The notes beneath the pieces were generated by a model that saw only the letters and a list, made by a program, of their open reading frames with translations, made no database searches and was not told the DNA's origin. Both the position numbers and the translations under genes were made by a program. DNA of 64,000 bases, taken from the NCBI RefSeq assembly GCF_030063145.1, contig NZ_JASISM010000005.1:296452-360451 (forward strand), read 5' to 3'. Shown piece after piece: positions 17,339 through 26,106 of this stretch. Source of the stretch: Cryobacterium sp. PH31-L1 (lineage in GTDB: Bacteria > Actinomycetota > Actinomycetes > Actinomycetales > Microbacteriaceae). Each line of letters opens with the position of its first letter. The first letter of the stretch is position 1.

Positions 17339-18264
17339 CGTCCTCGGGCGGCCGCCTCGCCACCCTTGCCGGAAACCGGTGGTTCAAGCTGGTCTGGATC
17401 ATTCCGGCGGGCATCGTGGTGCTGGCCGTGGTCGTACTCGCAGCCAGGGGCATCCGTTCGCTGCCCGACGTGCAGTCCTTCCTCACCGATTATCCAGGAA
17501 CGACGACTCTGCCCGACTCCGCCCCGGTGGGGATTCCGGCCTGGCTCGCCTGGCAACACGGCCTGAACGCCTTCTTCATTCTGTTCATCATCCGCTCGGG
17601 CTGGCAGATCCGCACCACCAAGCGCCCCACCATGTTCTGGAAACGAAACAACACCGGGCTCATCCGCACCGCGACCCCGCCGATCAAGATCAGTCTGAAC
17701 CTCTGGCTGCACATCACCTTTGACACACTGTGGGTGGTGAACGGAGTGCTGTTCTACGTTCTGCTCGTTGCGACGGGGCAGTGGCTTCGGCTGATCCCGG
17801 TGACCTGGGAAATCTTTCCGAACGCCCTCTCCGCCGGGCTTCAGTACGCGTCGCTGAACTGGCCGGTCGAAGACGGCTGGGTCAACTACAACGCCCTGCA
17901 GACCATCAGCTATTTTCTCGTCGTGTTCGTCGCGGCGCCTCTGGCCCTGGCCACCGGGCTGCGCATGTCACCCTCGTGGACCTCGAAGCGACTGAGCAAG
18001 TTCTACCCCATTGCAGTGGCCCGTGCAGTGCACTTTCCGGTTATGGTCTTCTTCGTGGCCTTCATCGCGGTGCACGTCATCCTCGTGTTCGCAACCGGGG
18101 CCCTGCGCAACCTGAACCACATGTATTCCGCGCAAAACGCTGACGGATGGCTCGGGTTCTGGATTTTCGCCGGCACCCTCGCCCTGATGATCGCCGCCTG
18201 GTTCGCCGCCCAGCCGTTCGTATTGCGAGCGATCGCGTCACTCACCGGCACCGTGTCGCGCTAA
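17335..18264 (+). CDS. cytochrome b/b6-type membrane protein coupled to ETF
   Basis: 309 residues with about six membrane helices and His residues placed for haem ligation inside them: [40 protein letters not shown] and [20 protein letters not shown]. This is the cytochrome b561/NarI-like layout of a haem-b quinone-reactive subunit. No ETF:quinone oxidoreductase is in the window. The four-base overlap with etfA makes a direct job as electron acceptor of ETF and menaquinone reductase attractive; that is inference. GTG start fixed by the overlap. The stop shares bases with the stop of the convergent pseudogene. Confidence 0.8.
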   Translation: MTSSGGRLATLAGNRWFKLVWIIPAGIVVLAVVVLAARGIRSLPDVQSFLTDYPGTTTLPDSAPVGIPAWLAWQHGLNAFFILFIIRSGWQIRTTKRPTMFWKRNNTGLIRTATPPIKISLNLWLHITFDTLWVVNGVLFYVLLVATGQWLRLIPVTWEIFPNALSAGLQYASLNWPVEDGWVNYNALQTISYFLVVFVAAPLALATGLRMSPSWTSKRLSKFYPIAVARAVHFPVMVFFVAFIAVHVILVFATGALRNLNHMYSAQNADGWLGFWIFAGTLALMIAAWFAAQPFVLRAIASLTGTVSR

Positions 18265-18567
18265 GCGGATGCGTCCCACCAGGCCAGCACGCGGGTGCCA
18301 TAGAACGTGAGCCACTTCGACGGCTCACCGGCTGCCGCGTCTACTTCGAAAGTCCGCCGGAAAGTAGGCGCCGCCCGTCCACTGGCCATCGGTATCCTGC
18401 AGCGCCAGTAGTCGCGCCCCAAAGCCTTCCGTGTTCACCCTCGCCCTGGTGGCCTGCCACACCTCGGGCGATGCATCCGCAAGGTCGCGTTCGACTCGCC
18501 AGCGCAGGGCCGGGTCGGAGTCAAGCAACCACTCGAGAAGTTTCGGGTCGGTCGTCACTGTCAGCAC
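18261..18567 (-). pseudogene. squalene-cyclase-like protein with large internal deletion
   Basis: From GTG 18567 the frame gives LLEWLLDSDPALRWRVERDL and FGARLLALQDTDGQWTGGAYF, the N-terminus of an actinobacterial prenyltransferase/squalene-cyclase-repeat hypothetical. After YFPADF the frame shifts and the next readable piece is [19 protein letters not shown], the family C-terminus, ending at 18261. Several hundred residues are therefore missing. The stop overlaps that of the cytochrome b gene. Assignment of the middle and the end to one gene rests on my recall of the family's last residues. Confidence 0.65.
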
Positions 18568-18623
18568 GTTACCCGCATTTTCGCCTTGCGCAGCCGCCCA
18601 GAACATATATGATTTGAGAAACA

Positions 18624-18648
18624 ATAATAGAACACGTCGTTCTATTAT
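18624..18648. promoter_or_regulatory. inverted repeat operator upstream of the flavin monooxygenase
   Basis: ATAATAGAAC (18624-18633), five-base spacer ACGTC, GTTCTATTAT (18639-18648): perfect 10-bp arms. A second half-overlapping repeat GTTC-7-GAAC follows (18639-18653). AT-rich in a GC-rich region, 90 bases before the gene; likely an IclR- or TetR-type site, regulator not in the window. Confidence 0.7.
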
Positions 18649-18665
18649 CGAACAGACTTGATAAT

Positions 18666-18730
18666 GGCCACACTCGTTTTGGCCACACAGAAGTTGTAAC
18701 CGCAGAGAAGTTTAACCACACAGAGAAGTG
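18666..18730 (+). repeat. imperfect short direct repeats in the leader
   Basis: The words GGCCACAC, GGCCACACAGAAGT, AACCGCAGAGAAGT and AACCACACAGAGAAGT follow each other before the monooxygenase gene. The last runs into the ribosome site GAGGAAG. Could be a leader regulatory array or slippage product. Confidence 0.5.
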
Positions 18731-18738
18731 AGGAAGCC

Positions 18739-20625
18739 GTGCAGTTTCACCACCACGGATACGTGTCCACCGATCCCCGCACCCAAGATGCGGCCGGAGT
18801 TGGCATCGATCGCCCCGACGAGCTCCCCGACAACGTGGACGTACTCATCGTCGGAACGGGCCCGGCCGGCATGATCACCGCTGCCCAGCTCTCCCAGTTT
18901 CCCGGTATCACCACCCGCATCGTGGAGCGCCGTGGCGAACGCCTCACGATCGGTCAGGCCGACGGCATCCAGGCCCGCAGCGTCGAGACTTTTCAGGCAT
19001 TCGGCTTTGCCGAGCGCATCATCGCCGAGGCCTACCGCATCACCGAGATGGCGTTCTGGAAGCCAGACGCCGCCAACCCGGCCAACATCATTCGCACGGC
19101 CCGCGCCATCGATGATCCCACCGGCATCAGCGAGTTTCCGCACCTCATCGTCAACCAGGCGCGCGTGCTCGACTATTTCGCCGAGGTCATGGCGAATTCG
19201 CCTACCCGCATGGTGCCGGACTTCGGCTACGAGTTTGCCAGCTTGACCAACACCACGCATGAGACCAACAGCGTTGGCGACTACCCCGTCACCGTGACAC
19301 TCGTACACACCACCGGCCCCAAGAAAGGCCAGGAGCGCATCGTTCACGCCAAGTATGTGGTCGGCGCCGACGGTGCCCGCAGCGGCGTGCGCGATTCGAT
19401 CGGCTGCACCCTCGCCGGCGACCAGGCCTTCCACGCCTGGGGCGTCATGGATGTACTGGCCGTCACCGACTTTCCCGACATTCGCACCAAGTGCGCCATC
19501 CAGGGGACTACCGGAAGCATCCTGCACATTCCGCGCGAGGGCGGCTATCTGTTCCGCATGTACGTCGACCTCGGCGAAGTCGCCCCCGATGACAACGGAG
19601 CCGTGCGCACGACGACGATCGACGAGATCATCGTGAAGGCGAACGAGATTCTGCACCCGTACACACTCGACGTGAAGAACGTGGCCTGGCACAGCGTCTA
19701 CGAGGTCGCCCACCGGCTCACCGATCGGTTCGACGACGTGTTGCCCGATGAAATTGGTATCCGCTCGCCACGCGTCTTCATCATGGGTGACGCCTGCCAC
19801 ACGCACAGCGCCAAGGCCGGCCAGGGCATGAACGTCTCGATGCAGGACGGCTTCAACCTCGGCTGGAAACTCGGCTACGTGCTCGACGGTCGCAGCCCCG
19901 AAAGCCTGCTCAGCACCTACTCGGCCGAGCGTCAGGTCATCGCGAAGAACCTGATCGACTTCGACAAGGAGTGGTCATCACTGATGGCCGCCAAGCCGGA
20001 AGACCTGAAGGTACCGCTCGAGGACTTCTACACCCAGACGGCCGAATTTCCGGCCGGGTTCATGACCCAATACCCGCCGTCGATGCTGATCGGTGAAGCA
20101 ACCCATCAGGCGATCGCCACCGGATTCCCCATCGGTAAGCGTTTCAAGTCAGCTCCGGTGGTGCGCGTCGCCGACGCCAACCCGGTCGAGCTCGGCCACC
20201 ACCACCGGGCCGACGGCCGCTGGCGCCTCTACGCGTTCGCTGACGCCGCTAACAGCTCCGCGCTCACCGCCTGGGCCGAGTGGATGCGCACCGCTGACGA
20301 TTCCCCTCTGCTCGCCCACACTCCGGCCGGCACCGACATTGACAGCGTCTTCGACGTCAAGGTGATCTACCAGGACGCGCACACCGAGGTGGACCTCGGC
20401 CAGGTCGACCCGGCGTTCCTGCCGAAAACCGGCCCGTTCGGGCTGATCGACTACGAGAAGGTCTACGCCGCGGACCCTGCACACGACATTTTCGAGCAGC
20501 GCGGTATCAGTAGGAGCGGTGCTGTCGTGATCGTGCGCCCGGACCAGTACGTCGCGCACGTGCTGCCACTGACCGCCACCACGGACCTGGCCGCATACTT
20601 TCGGCAGATGCTGCTGGTTCGGTAG
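18739..20625 (+). CDS. FAD-dependent aromatic monooxygenase (phenol 2-monooxygenase type)
   Basis: 628 residues, the size of phenol hydroxylase/3-hydroxybenzoate 4-hydroxylase. FAD site GTGPAGMITAAQLSQF near residue 38, DG motif VVGADGARSGVRDSIG near 212, second FAD motif RVFIMGDACHTHSAKAGQGM near 348, and a C-terminal thioredoxin-like domain after about 470. Catalyses ring hydroxylation with NADPH and oxygen. GTG 18739 is preceded by GAGGAAG. No ring-cleavage genes follow, so the pathway is not shown here. Confidence 0.88.
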   Translation: MQFHHHGYVSTDPRTQDAAGVGIDRPDELPDNVDVLIVGTGPAGMITAAQLSQFPGITTRIVERRGERLTIGQADGIQARSVETFQAFGFAERIIAEAYRITEMAFWKPDAANPANIIRTARAIDDPTGISEFPHLIVNQARVLDYFAEVMANSPTRMVPDFGYEFASLTNTTHETNSVGDYPVTVTLVHTTGPKKGQERIVHAKYVVGADGARSGVRDSIGCTLAGDQAFHAWGVMDVLAVTDFPDIRTKCAIQGTTGSILHIPREGGYLFRMYVDLGEVAPDDNGAVRTTTIDEIIVKANEILHPYTLDVKNVAWHSVYEVAHRLTDRFDDVLPDEIGIRSPRVFIMGDACHTHSAKAGQGMNVSMQDGFNLGWKLGYVLDGRSPESLLSTYSAERQVIAKNLIDFDKEWSSLMAAKPEDLKVPLEDFYTQTAEFPAGFMTQYPPSMLIGEATHQAIATGFPIGKRFKSAPVVRVADANPVELGHHHRADGRWRLYAFADAANSSALTAWAEWMRTADDSPLLAHTPAGTDIDSVFDVKVIYQDAHTEVDLGQVDPAFLPKTGPFGLIDYEKVYAADPAHDIFEQRGISRSGAVVIVRPDQYVAHVLPLTATTDLAAYFRQMLLVR

Positions 20626-20657
20626 GTCTCACCGAGAACGGGTTCTGGGTCCCGTCC

Positions 20658-21080
20658 CTAGTCGGCCGCGGGCCGCTTCCGGTTGCGTTTCGTCGCTGAG
20701 CGCTGCTGCTTGACCGCGAGATGCCGCCGGGCCGAACCCCGCGTGGGTTTGGTCGCGCGGCGCGCGGCCGGTTCCGCGGCCAGGCCGGCGGTCACCAGGT
20801 CGGCGAGCTTGCGCAGGGCGATCTCGCGATTGCGCAGCTGGGAGCGTTGCTCGCTGGCGGCGATGGTGACCACGTCGGAAACGAGACGGTGCCCGAGCCG
20901 GGTGAGCAGCAGCATCCGCTCGTCGTCGGAGAGCACGCTCGACTCGGCGATATTCCAGAACAGTTCGACCCGGCTGTCGGAGGTATTGACGTGCTGACCG
21001 CCAGGGCCCGACGACCGGGAGAACCGCCAGCCAAGTTCGCGCTCTGGAATCGTCAGCGCCGGCGATACCTCTAGATCCAT
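20658..21080 (-). CDS. arfB: alternative ribosome-rescue peptidyl-tRNA hydrolase
   Basis: 140 residues, the length of ArfB (YaeJ). The GGQ loop is intact: WRFSRSSGPGGQHVNTSDSR near residue 20, followed by NREIALRKLADLV and a basic tail ending KRNRKRP that enters the mRNA channel in this family. Frees ribosomes stalled without a stop codon. Single gene; SD is weak. Confidence 0.93.
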   Translation of the reverse strand: MDLEVSPALTIPERELGWRFSRSSGPGGQHVNTSDSRVELFWNIAESSVLSDDERMLLLTRLGHRLVSDVVTIAASEQRSQLRNREIALRKLADLVTAGLAAEPAARRATKPTRGSARRHLAVKQQRSATKRNRKRPAAD

Positions 21081-21432
21081 GCCCCAAGCGTCGCACAGAG
21101 TTGGCTCAGAATCCTTCCGATGCGCGGAAAACGCTGACCTCAGACGACGTCGGCCGCTCGAACCAAATCACGCAGAAATCCAATTTCTCAACGCGTCCAT
21201 TGGTAGGGCGAAGTCGTCGATACCTTGACGAGTCCGCAACGTTCCAGACCCGTGCGGCCGCACGAGCGGTCCGTGCACTTAGTCCAGTGCTGACGCGCAC
21301 CACCGACAATGGAGGCGGGCGCGAACGACAGTCAGAACAGCGGCCAGGCCACCGCGGGCCTCTCCCCGCTTTAACCGAATGTGGACAACTTCTCAAAAAT
21401 GTATCTGTGGAGGAGGGCAGTCTGGGACAAGA
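21081..21432. other. intergenic stretch, no gene seen
   Basis: 350 bases between arfB and the 3' end of zwf. No frame with recognisable protein and no strong hairpin. It holds the arfB promoter. Confidence 0.4.
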
Positions 21433-22809
21433 TCAGCGGATCTGCGGCCAGTCCGCCGGTCCCTGGCTGCCGGCCGGGTAGTCGTCGAGCGGCACGGCAT
21501 CCGTGCGCCACGCCTCAAGCACCGGCGCCACGATGCGCCAGCATTGCTCGGCCGTGTCACTGCGCACCGACAGCGACGGATCGCCCTCGATGATGCCCTC
21601 GAGCACTTCACTGTAAGCCAGGAGCTGGCCGGGCCCGAAGGTAGCGCCCAGGCTCACGCGTTCGAGTTGGTGCGGGTCGCCCGGGCCGTTGATGTTCAGC
21701 TCGAGCGCCATCTCATCGGGCGCGAGGAAGATCCGGAGGACGGTGGGATCTTCTTGCCCGAGCAGGCCGGTCGGCAGATGCGGCACCGGTTTGAACGTGA
21801 TCACGATCTCCCGGCGTTTAGCTCCGAGTCCCTTGCCCGAACGCACGGTGAAGGGCACGCCGGCCCAACGCCAGGTGTCGATCTCGAAGGTCACCTCCGC
21901 CAGGGTCTCGGTCTTGTTCGCCGGGTCCACTCCTGGTGCGTCGACATAGGAGACAAGCTCGCGCCCGGCAACCGTGCCGACGGTGTAGCGCCCGCGCCGG
22001 CTTGACTTCTCGGGAGATCCCCCTCGAACCCGAGTTGCCCGTAACACGGCTCCCTTGGCATCGCGCAGATCCGCAGCCTCCACTGTCGACGGTGGCTCCA
22101 TCGCCACGATGGACATCACCTGGAGCAGGTGGCTCTGGATCATGTCGATCAGGGCACCGGCGTGGTCGTAGTAGCCCGCGCGTCCCTCGAGTCCGATCTG
22201 CTCGTCGTAGACGATATCCACCTTGGCGATGTTGTCGCCGTTCCAGAGCGGTTCGAAGAGCCGGTTGGCAAAACGCAGTCCAAGCAGGTTGAGCACTGTG
22301 GATCGGCCGAGAAAGTGATCGACTCGGTGGATCTGGTTTTCGGGCACGAGCTTTGCCAGCCCGGTGTTCAGCTCAACGGCACCCGCCTCGTCGACACCGA
22401 ACGGCTTCTCCAGCGCAAGTTGAGTGCCCTCGGGAAGCGTGACCTCCGCGAGTGCGTCGCACACCCGCGCGGTCACAGCGGGCGGAAGCGCGAAATAGAT
22501 CGCCGGCGTGCCGGAGCACGCAGCGAGCAGCCGCTTCATTTCAGCCGGCTTCGTGACATCAGCGTGGTGGTACTCGGTCGTGGCGAGCAGTTTCTCCACA
22601 GCCGAACCGGTCGCCTCCGAGGTCTTGAAGGCCCCCTCGACAACGTCACGCCAGGCCTCAGGCGTCAACTCCTCTTGGCCTGCGCCGACGAGCTGCAACC
22701 CCAGGTCGGGCTGTTTGGTGAGCAGCTGACCGAGCGCGGGAAGCAGCAGGCGCGCGGAGAGATCCCCACTGGCACCAAGAATCAGAATTGTCGAGGCGGA
22801 TTGCGTCAT
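21433..22809 (-). CDS. zwf: glucose-6-phosphate 1-dehydrogenase
   Basis: 458 residues, somewhat shorter than the usual 480-510. NADP site ILGASGDLSARLLLPAL near residue 8, LALEKPFGVD near 140 and the active-site HRVDHFLGR near 172 (canonical R-I-D-H-Y-L-G-K), so Tyr and Lys are replaced by Phe and Arg. The C-terminal half contains WAGVPFTVRSGKGLGAKRRE. First step of the oxidative pentose phosphate pathway. ATG 22809 chosen (GGTGGA upstream); another ATG nine codons earlier is possible. Standing alone rather than with tal/pgl genes and with changed active-site neighbours, it may be a paralogue of a main zwf elsewhere. Confidence 0.85.
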   Translation of the reverse strand: MTQSASTILILGASGDLSARLLLPALGQLLTKQPDLGLQLVGAGQEELTPEAWRDVVEGAFKTSEATGSAVEKLLATTEYHHADVTKPAEMKRLLAACSGTPAIYFALPPAVTARVCDALAEVTLPEGTQLALEKPFGVDEAGAVELNTGLAKLVPENQIHRVDHFLGRSTVLNLLGLRFANRLFEPLWNGDNIAKVDIVYDEQIGLEGRAGYYDHAGALIDMIQSHLLQVMSIVAMEPPSTVEAADLRDAKGAVLRATRVRGGSPEKSSRRGRYTVGTVAGRELVSYVDAPGVDPANKTETLAEVTFEIDTWRWAGVPFTVRSGKGLGAKRREIVITFKPVPHLPTGLLGQEDPTVLRIFLAPDEMALELNINGPGDPHQLERVSLGATFGPGQLLAYSEVLEGIIEGDPSLSVRSDTAEQCWRIVAPVLEAWRTDAVPLDDYPAGSQGPADWPQIR

Positions 22810-23097
22810 CGTTCCACCGTAGAACGACACATTCATCCTGTCGACCATCTGGAGCGCGGACACCGGCAAAGTCGAAGTGATCGACCTGATGTCGCATGCC
22901 TCATGGCGATAACCGAGCGGATGTCGCGCGTTCGGTGCGCGGGCTCCGTCCACATGATCCAGGACCTCCGCATCCGATTCGGCAATGCCTCGACCGTCCC
23001 CTGGGTCCGTCAGCTGCAGCACGAACCCGGGCACGGCCTCATCGCCATTGCCAGGCCTGACGCGACTAACCCGCGCCTTCTAGATCGCAATGCGAGT

Positions 23098-24018
23098 TCA
23101 GCTGTCCTCACGGCGCAACGGCAGCGTGCGCACGCTGGCAAACTGCCGCAGTTTTCCGTCGATCGGGTCGGTGAAGCGCACCCCGTTCGCCAGCAGCTGC
23201 AGGGGGTGGGTGAAATCGTCGATTGCAATATCCCGCACGACCGGATAGATCGGATCGTCACTGATCGGAATCCCCAGCCCGAGCATGTGCATGCGCAATT
23301 GGTGGGTGCGGCCGGTGCGCGGCGTTAGCGAATAGACGCCCAGGTCGTCGATCACCGAGTCGAGTTCGATCAACGACTCCGCGTTGGCCGGCGCGTCGGG
23401 CAGCACTTGGGCCTGCCACCGGCCACGGCTCGTACTGAGGTGATTGCGCACCGTCACGGGCAGGTCGAGGCCTGAGAGCAGCGGCGCCAGCGCCCCGTAA
23501 GTCTTGGCGACCTCCCGTCGTTGGAACATCGACTGATACGCCCCGCGCCACCGCCGCTCGGTCGCCAGCACCACCAGCCCCGACGTCACCCGGTCCAGGC
23601 GATGCAGCGGCGAGAGTTCTGGAATATCCAGCTCTGCGCGCAGGCGCACCACCACGCTTTGCACGACGTGGCGCCCGCGGGGAATGGTCGAGAGAAAGGG
23701 GGGCTTGTCGATCACGACGATGCGATCGTCGCGATAGACGACGTGGATGGCCCCCGGAACAATAGTCTCCTCGGCCAAATCGCGGTGGAACCAGACAAAG
23801 GTGTGCGGCCGGTATAGGTCTCGACCAGTCACCGCAACGCCGGTCTTGTAAACGAATCGCCCGTCGGCCAAAAATCCCGGGAGGTCGACGAACTCCGACA
23901 AGCGCTCATCGAGCCACTCCCCCATGGTCTCCCACAGCGGATGCTGCGCCCGTTCCGGCGTGCAGACCCACGCGGCATTGAGCCCGTGACGTTGCGGGAG
24001 CGGAGAACGCGGGGGCAT
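23098..24018 (-). CDS. RluA-family pseudouridine synthase
   Basis: 306 residues. Catalytic motif LSPLHRLDRVTSGLVVLATE near residue 138, with the essential Asp; an N-terminal part of about 85 residues and the C-terminal RTGRTHQLRMHMLGLGIPI complete the family pattern. Makes pseudouridine in rRNA or tRNA; the target site is not predictable. Start ATG 24018 gives MPPRSPLPQRHGLN, a common beginning of this actinobacterial group. Confidence 0.9.
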   Translation of the reverse strand: MPPRSPLPQRHGLNAAWVCTPERAQHPLWETMGEWLDERLSEFVDLPGFLADGRFVYKTGVAVTGRDLYRPHTFVWFHRDLAEETIVPGAIHVVYRDDRIVVIDKPPFLSTIPRGRHVVQSVVVRLRAELDIPELSPLHRLDRVTSGLVVLATERRWRGAYQSMFQRREVAKTYGALAPLLSGLDLPVTVRNHLSTSRGRWQAQVLPDAPANAESLIELDSVIDDLGVYSLTPRTGRTHQLRMHMLGLGIPISDDPIYPVVRDIAIDDFTHPLQLLANGVRFTDPIDGKLRQFASVRTLPLRREDS

Positions 24019-24775
24019 CCACTGATGGTACGGGGCATGGCTTCATAATTCTTCGTTGACATCGCCGGGAGATTCCAATAGCGTTCCTCGTGAAAGCTCC
24101 AACTCGCATCAGCGCATCCCGCAGCGTCAACGGACGACAGGCCTTCGGCCTCGTCTGGCCTTCGACCGGAACCCTCGGCGGCACACGTGCCCGCACTGCT
24201 GCCTGATCGATACTTCGCCCCCGCGCGGCTTGCGGCCGCGGCGCCCTCGCCTCCAACCGAACATTGGACAGCCATGACCACCTCAGAACACCCCGAGCAG
24301 TACGACCGGAATGCCACGACCATCGCCGGACCCGACTTCCGGCGCCGCCAGCTCGACATCTTCCGGCAGCGCCAGCACGAGCACGAGCCCGACGAGTCGC
24401 GCTAGGCCGTGGCTGCACTCCAAGAGTCGCTCGGGTCGCGCCACAGCAAGATCTGAGTCGGCGGAGCGACGGTCGCGTCATACGCGAGGTAGGCGTCCCG
24501 TAGGACTCCACGGCACCCAAGTGGATGCCGCCCGCTTCGACCGCGAGTCATAAAGCGTTCGGCGCAGGAAGGCTCATGATCGCTCCAGTAAGACCTGACA
24601 TCAATGTGAGGGGCAAGCGATCGATGCGAATTGGCGAACCTGCTGGCACCTCACACTGTTTCGGTTGAACTCGCCGAATGCGCCAATCGTAACTACGGAT
24701 CGATCTCTGGGAGTCAGGGCGGGAAGCGTAGGGAAGGGAAGCTGCTGACCCGATGGGGGCCCTAGGCTTCACAGC
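24019..24775. other. long intergenic region with at most one small ORF
   Basis: 750 bases without a recognised gene apart from a possible 43-codon ORF at 24274-24405. Frames on both strands are open by GC content only. Confidence 0.4.
24274..24405 (+). CDS. possible small hydrophilic protein
   Basis: 43 codons starting MTTSEHPEQYDRNATTIAGP, ending in a Gln/Arg/His-rich helix (RRQLDIFRQRQHEHEP). The composition is protein-like, not that of shadow frames, but there is no clear ribosome site and no family match I know. Low confidence. Confidence 0.25.
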   Translation: MTTSEHPEQYDRNATTIAGPDFRRRQLDIFRQRQHEHEPDESR

Positions 24776-25420
24776 ATGATCGAGCCTTCCGACACGAGCG
24801 CCACTCGCCTGGCTTACGACACCGTTGCCGTTGACTATGCCGAACTCCTCCGAGACGAGCTGGCGAGCAAGCCCATCGATCGCGCCCTACTCGCGGCCTT
24901 TGCCGAGTTAATCCGGGCCGACGGAAACGAACCTGTTGCCGACGTCGGCTGTGGCCCGGGCAGAGTGACCTTCCATCTTCACCGTCTCGGTCTCCAGGCA
25001 TTTGGGATTGACCTCTCGCCGGGAATGATCCGAGTCGCGCGACAAGCTCACGCCGCGCTTCGATTCGAGGAAGGGTCGATGGAAGCACTTGACCTTGCGG
25101 ACGAATCCCTTGGCGGCATAGTCGCGTGGTACTCCATAATCCACACGCCGCCGGAACGGCTGCCTCTCGTCTTCGCGGAGTTCGCTCGCGTGCTCGCCTC
25201 CGGAGGGCACCTGCTGCTTGCCTTTCAAGCCGGGGACGAGCCGCGGCACTTGACTCACGCCTACGGCCACAACATCGCACTCGACGCCTATCGACTGCCG
25301 CCTGAGCGCATCACCACTATGTTGAATGACGCCGGACTGGCCGTGCGGAGCCAACTGCTCCGCGCACCGGACGAATCAGAAAAAGCACCGCAAGCGTTTC
25401 TCCTCGCACGCAAACTCTAG
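24776..25420 (+). CDS. class I SAM-dependent methyltransferase
   Basis: 214 residues. SAM motif I VADVGCGPGRVTFHLHRLG near residue 54, motif II acidic residue in FGIDLSPGMI, post-motif GSMEALDLADESLGGIVAWY and motif III LASGGHLLLAFQAGDE. Methyltransf_11/25 type; substrate unknown. Alone, followed by a small hairpin at 25435. Confidence 0.88.
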   Translation: MIEPSDTSATRLAYDTVAVDYAELLRDELASKPIDRALLAAFAELIRADGNEPVADVGCGPGRVTFHLHRLGLQAFGIDLSPGMIRVARQAHAALRFEEGSMEALDLADESLGGIVAWYSIIHTPPERLPLVFAEFARVLASGGHLLLAFQAGDEPRHLTHAYGHNIALDAYRLPPERITTMLNDAGLAVRSQLLRAPDESEKAPQAFLLARKL

Positions 25421-25434
25421 GTCGCCCAGAGCGT

Positions 25435-25451
25435 CCGACAGTCGCTGTCGG
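25435..25451 (+). terminator. small hairpin after the methyltransferase gene
   Basis: CCGACAG-TCG-CTGTCGG, seven perfect pairs, 15 bases after the stop. No T-tract follows, so a weak or factor-dependent terminator at best. Confidence 0.4.
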
Positions 25452-25470
25452 CGTGTGACAGCATGTCCAG

Positions 25471-25600
25471 GTGTCCACCTGCGTGCTTTCCGAATCGAAG
25501 CATATCGCCGTCACCGACCTCGTGCGTCTATACGCCAGGGTCGGGTGGTCAGCGTATGTGAGCGACCCGGATTTCCTCGCCCGCGCCCATTCGGTGGGCG
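25471..25600 (+). pseudogene. GNAT acetyltransferase, N-terminal fragment
   Basis: The frame gives ITDLVRLY-like text: SESKHIAVTDLVRLYARVGW and SAYVSDPDFLARAH, the usual opening of small actinobacterial GNAT enzymes (VDELVALYDSVGWxAYTxDPxxL). After about 40 residues the similarity ends and the frame runs into antisense of rbsD. The acetyl-CoA-binding part is absent. Confidence 0.55.
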
Positions 25601-25722
25601 GTCGCCCGCTCGTGGCACTTGTTGGATTTCGCGGCACTCCTACCAACGAGTGCCGGCTTCCCGAACAGGTGCCACGAGGCACGACCAGCTCCGGTGATCG
25701 GCCCGACGCGGCGACGACCGCC

Positions 25723-26106
25723 TCAGAAGGACACTCCGCAGACCAGCGCCGCATTGGCGAACGGCGTCGCCTCCCCCGTGCGAATGAACAAGTTCGCCGT
25801 GGCAGAGAACGCCTTCAACTCCGCGTGGCTGATGTACTCGATTTCGCTGAATCGTTCGGCCAGCCAGGCTCCAGCGGGGGCGGTTTTGGCTTCCTCCGCC
25901 GCAACGCACCTCTGGAATACCATCTCATCGAGCAGGGCGTCGAGAACCTGTTCGAACCGCGGAATACCGTGCACCAGAGCCAGGTCGATCACGGGAATCC
26001 CGCGCGGAATCGGCATGCCGCAGTCCGCAAGCAGAACGACATCCGTATGGCCGAGCCGGGCCAGGGCCCCCGACAGCTCGGCGTTTAGGATGCCTCGCTT
26101 TTTCAT
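25723..26106 (-). CDS. rbsD: D-ribose pyranase
   Basis: 127 residues, full family length. MKKRGILNAELSGALARLGH at the N-terminus contains the conserved catalytic His; LADCGMPIPRG and DLALVHGIPRF follow, and the end has FIRTGEATPFANAALVCGVSF. Interconverts pyranose and furanose forms of ribose so that ribokinase can act. The start overlaps the stop of the shortened ribokinase gene (26103-26106), last gene of the ribose operon. Confidence 0.95.
   Translation of the reverse strand: MKKRGILNAELSGALARLGHTDVVLLADCGMPIPRGIPVIDLALVHGIPRFEQVLDALLDEMVFQRCVAAEEAKTAPAGAWLAERFSEIEYISHAELKAFSATANLFIRTGEATPFANAALVCGVSF

Noticed and set aside
18712..19806. 364-codon minus-strand frame
   Set aside because: Antisense of the flavin monooxygenase.
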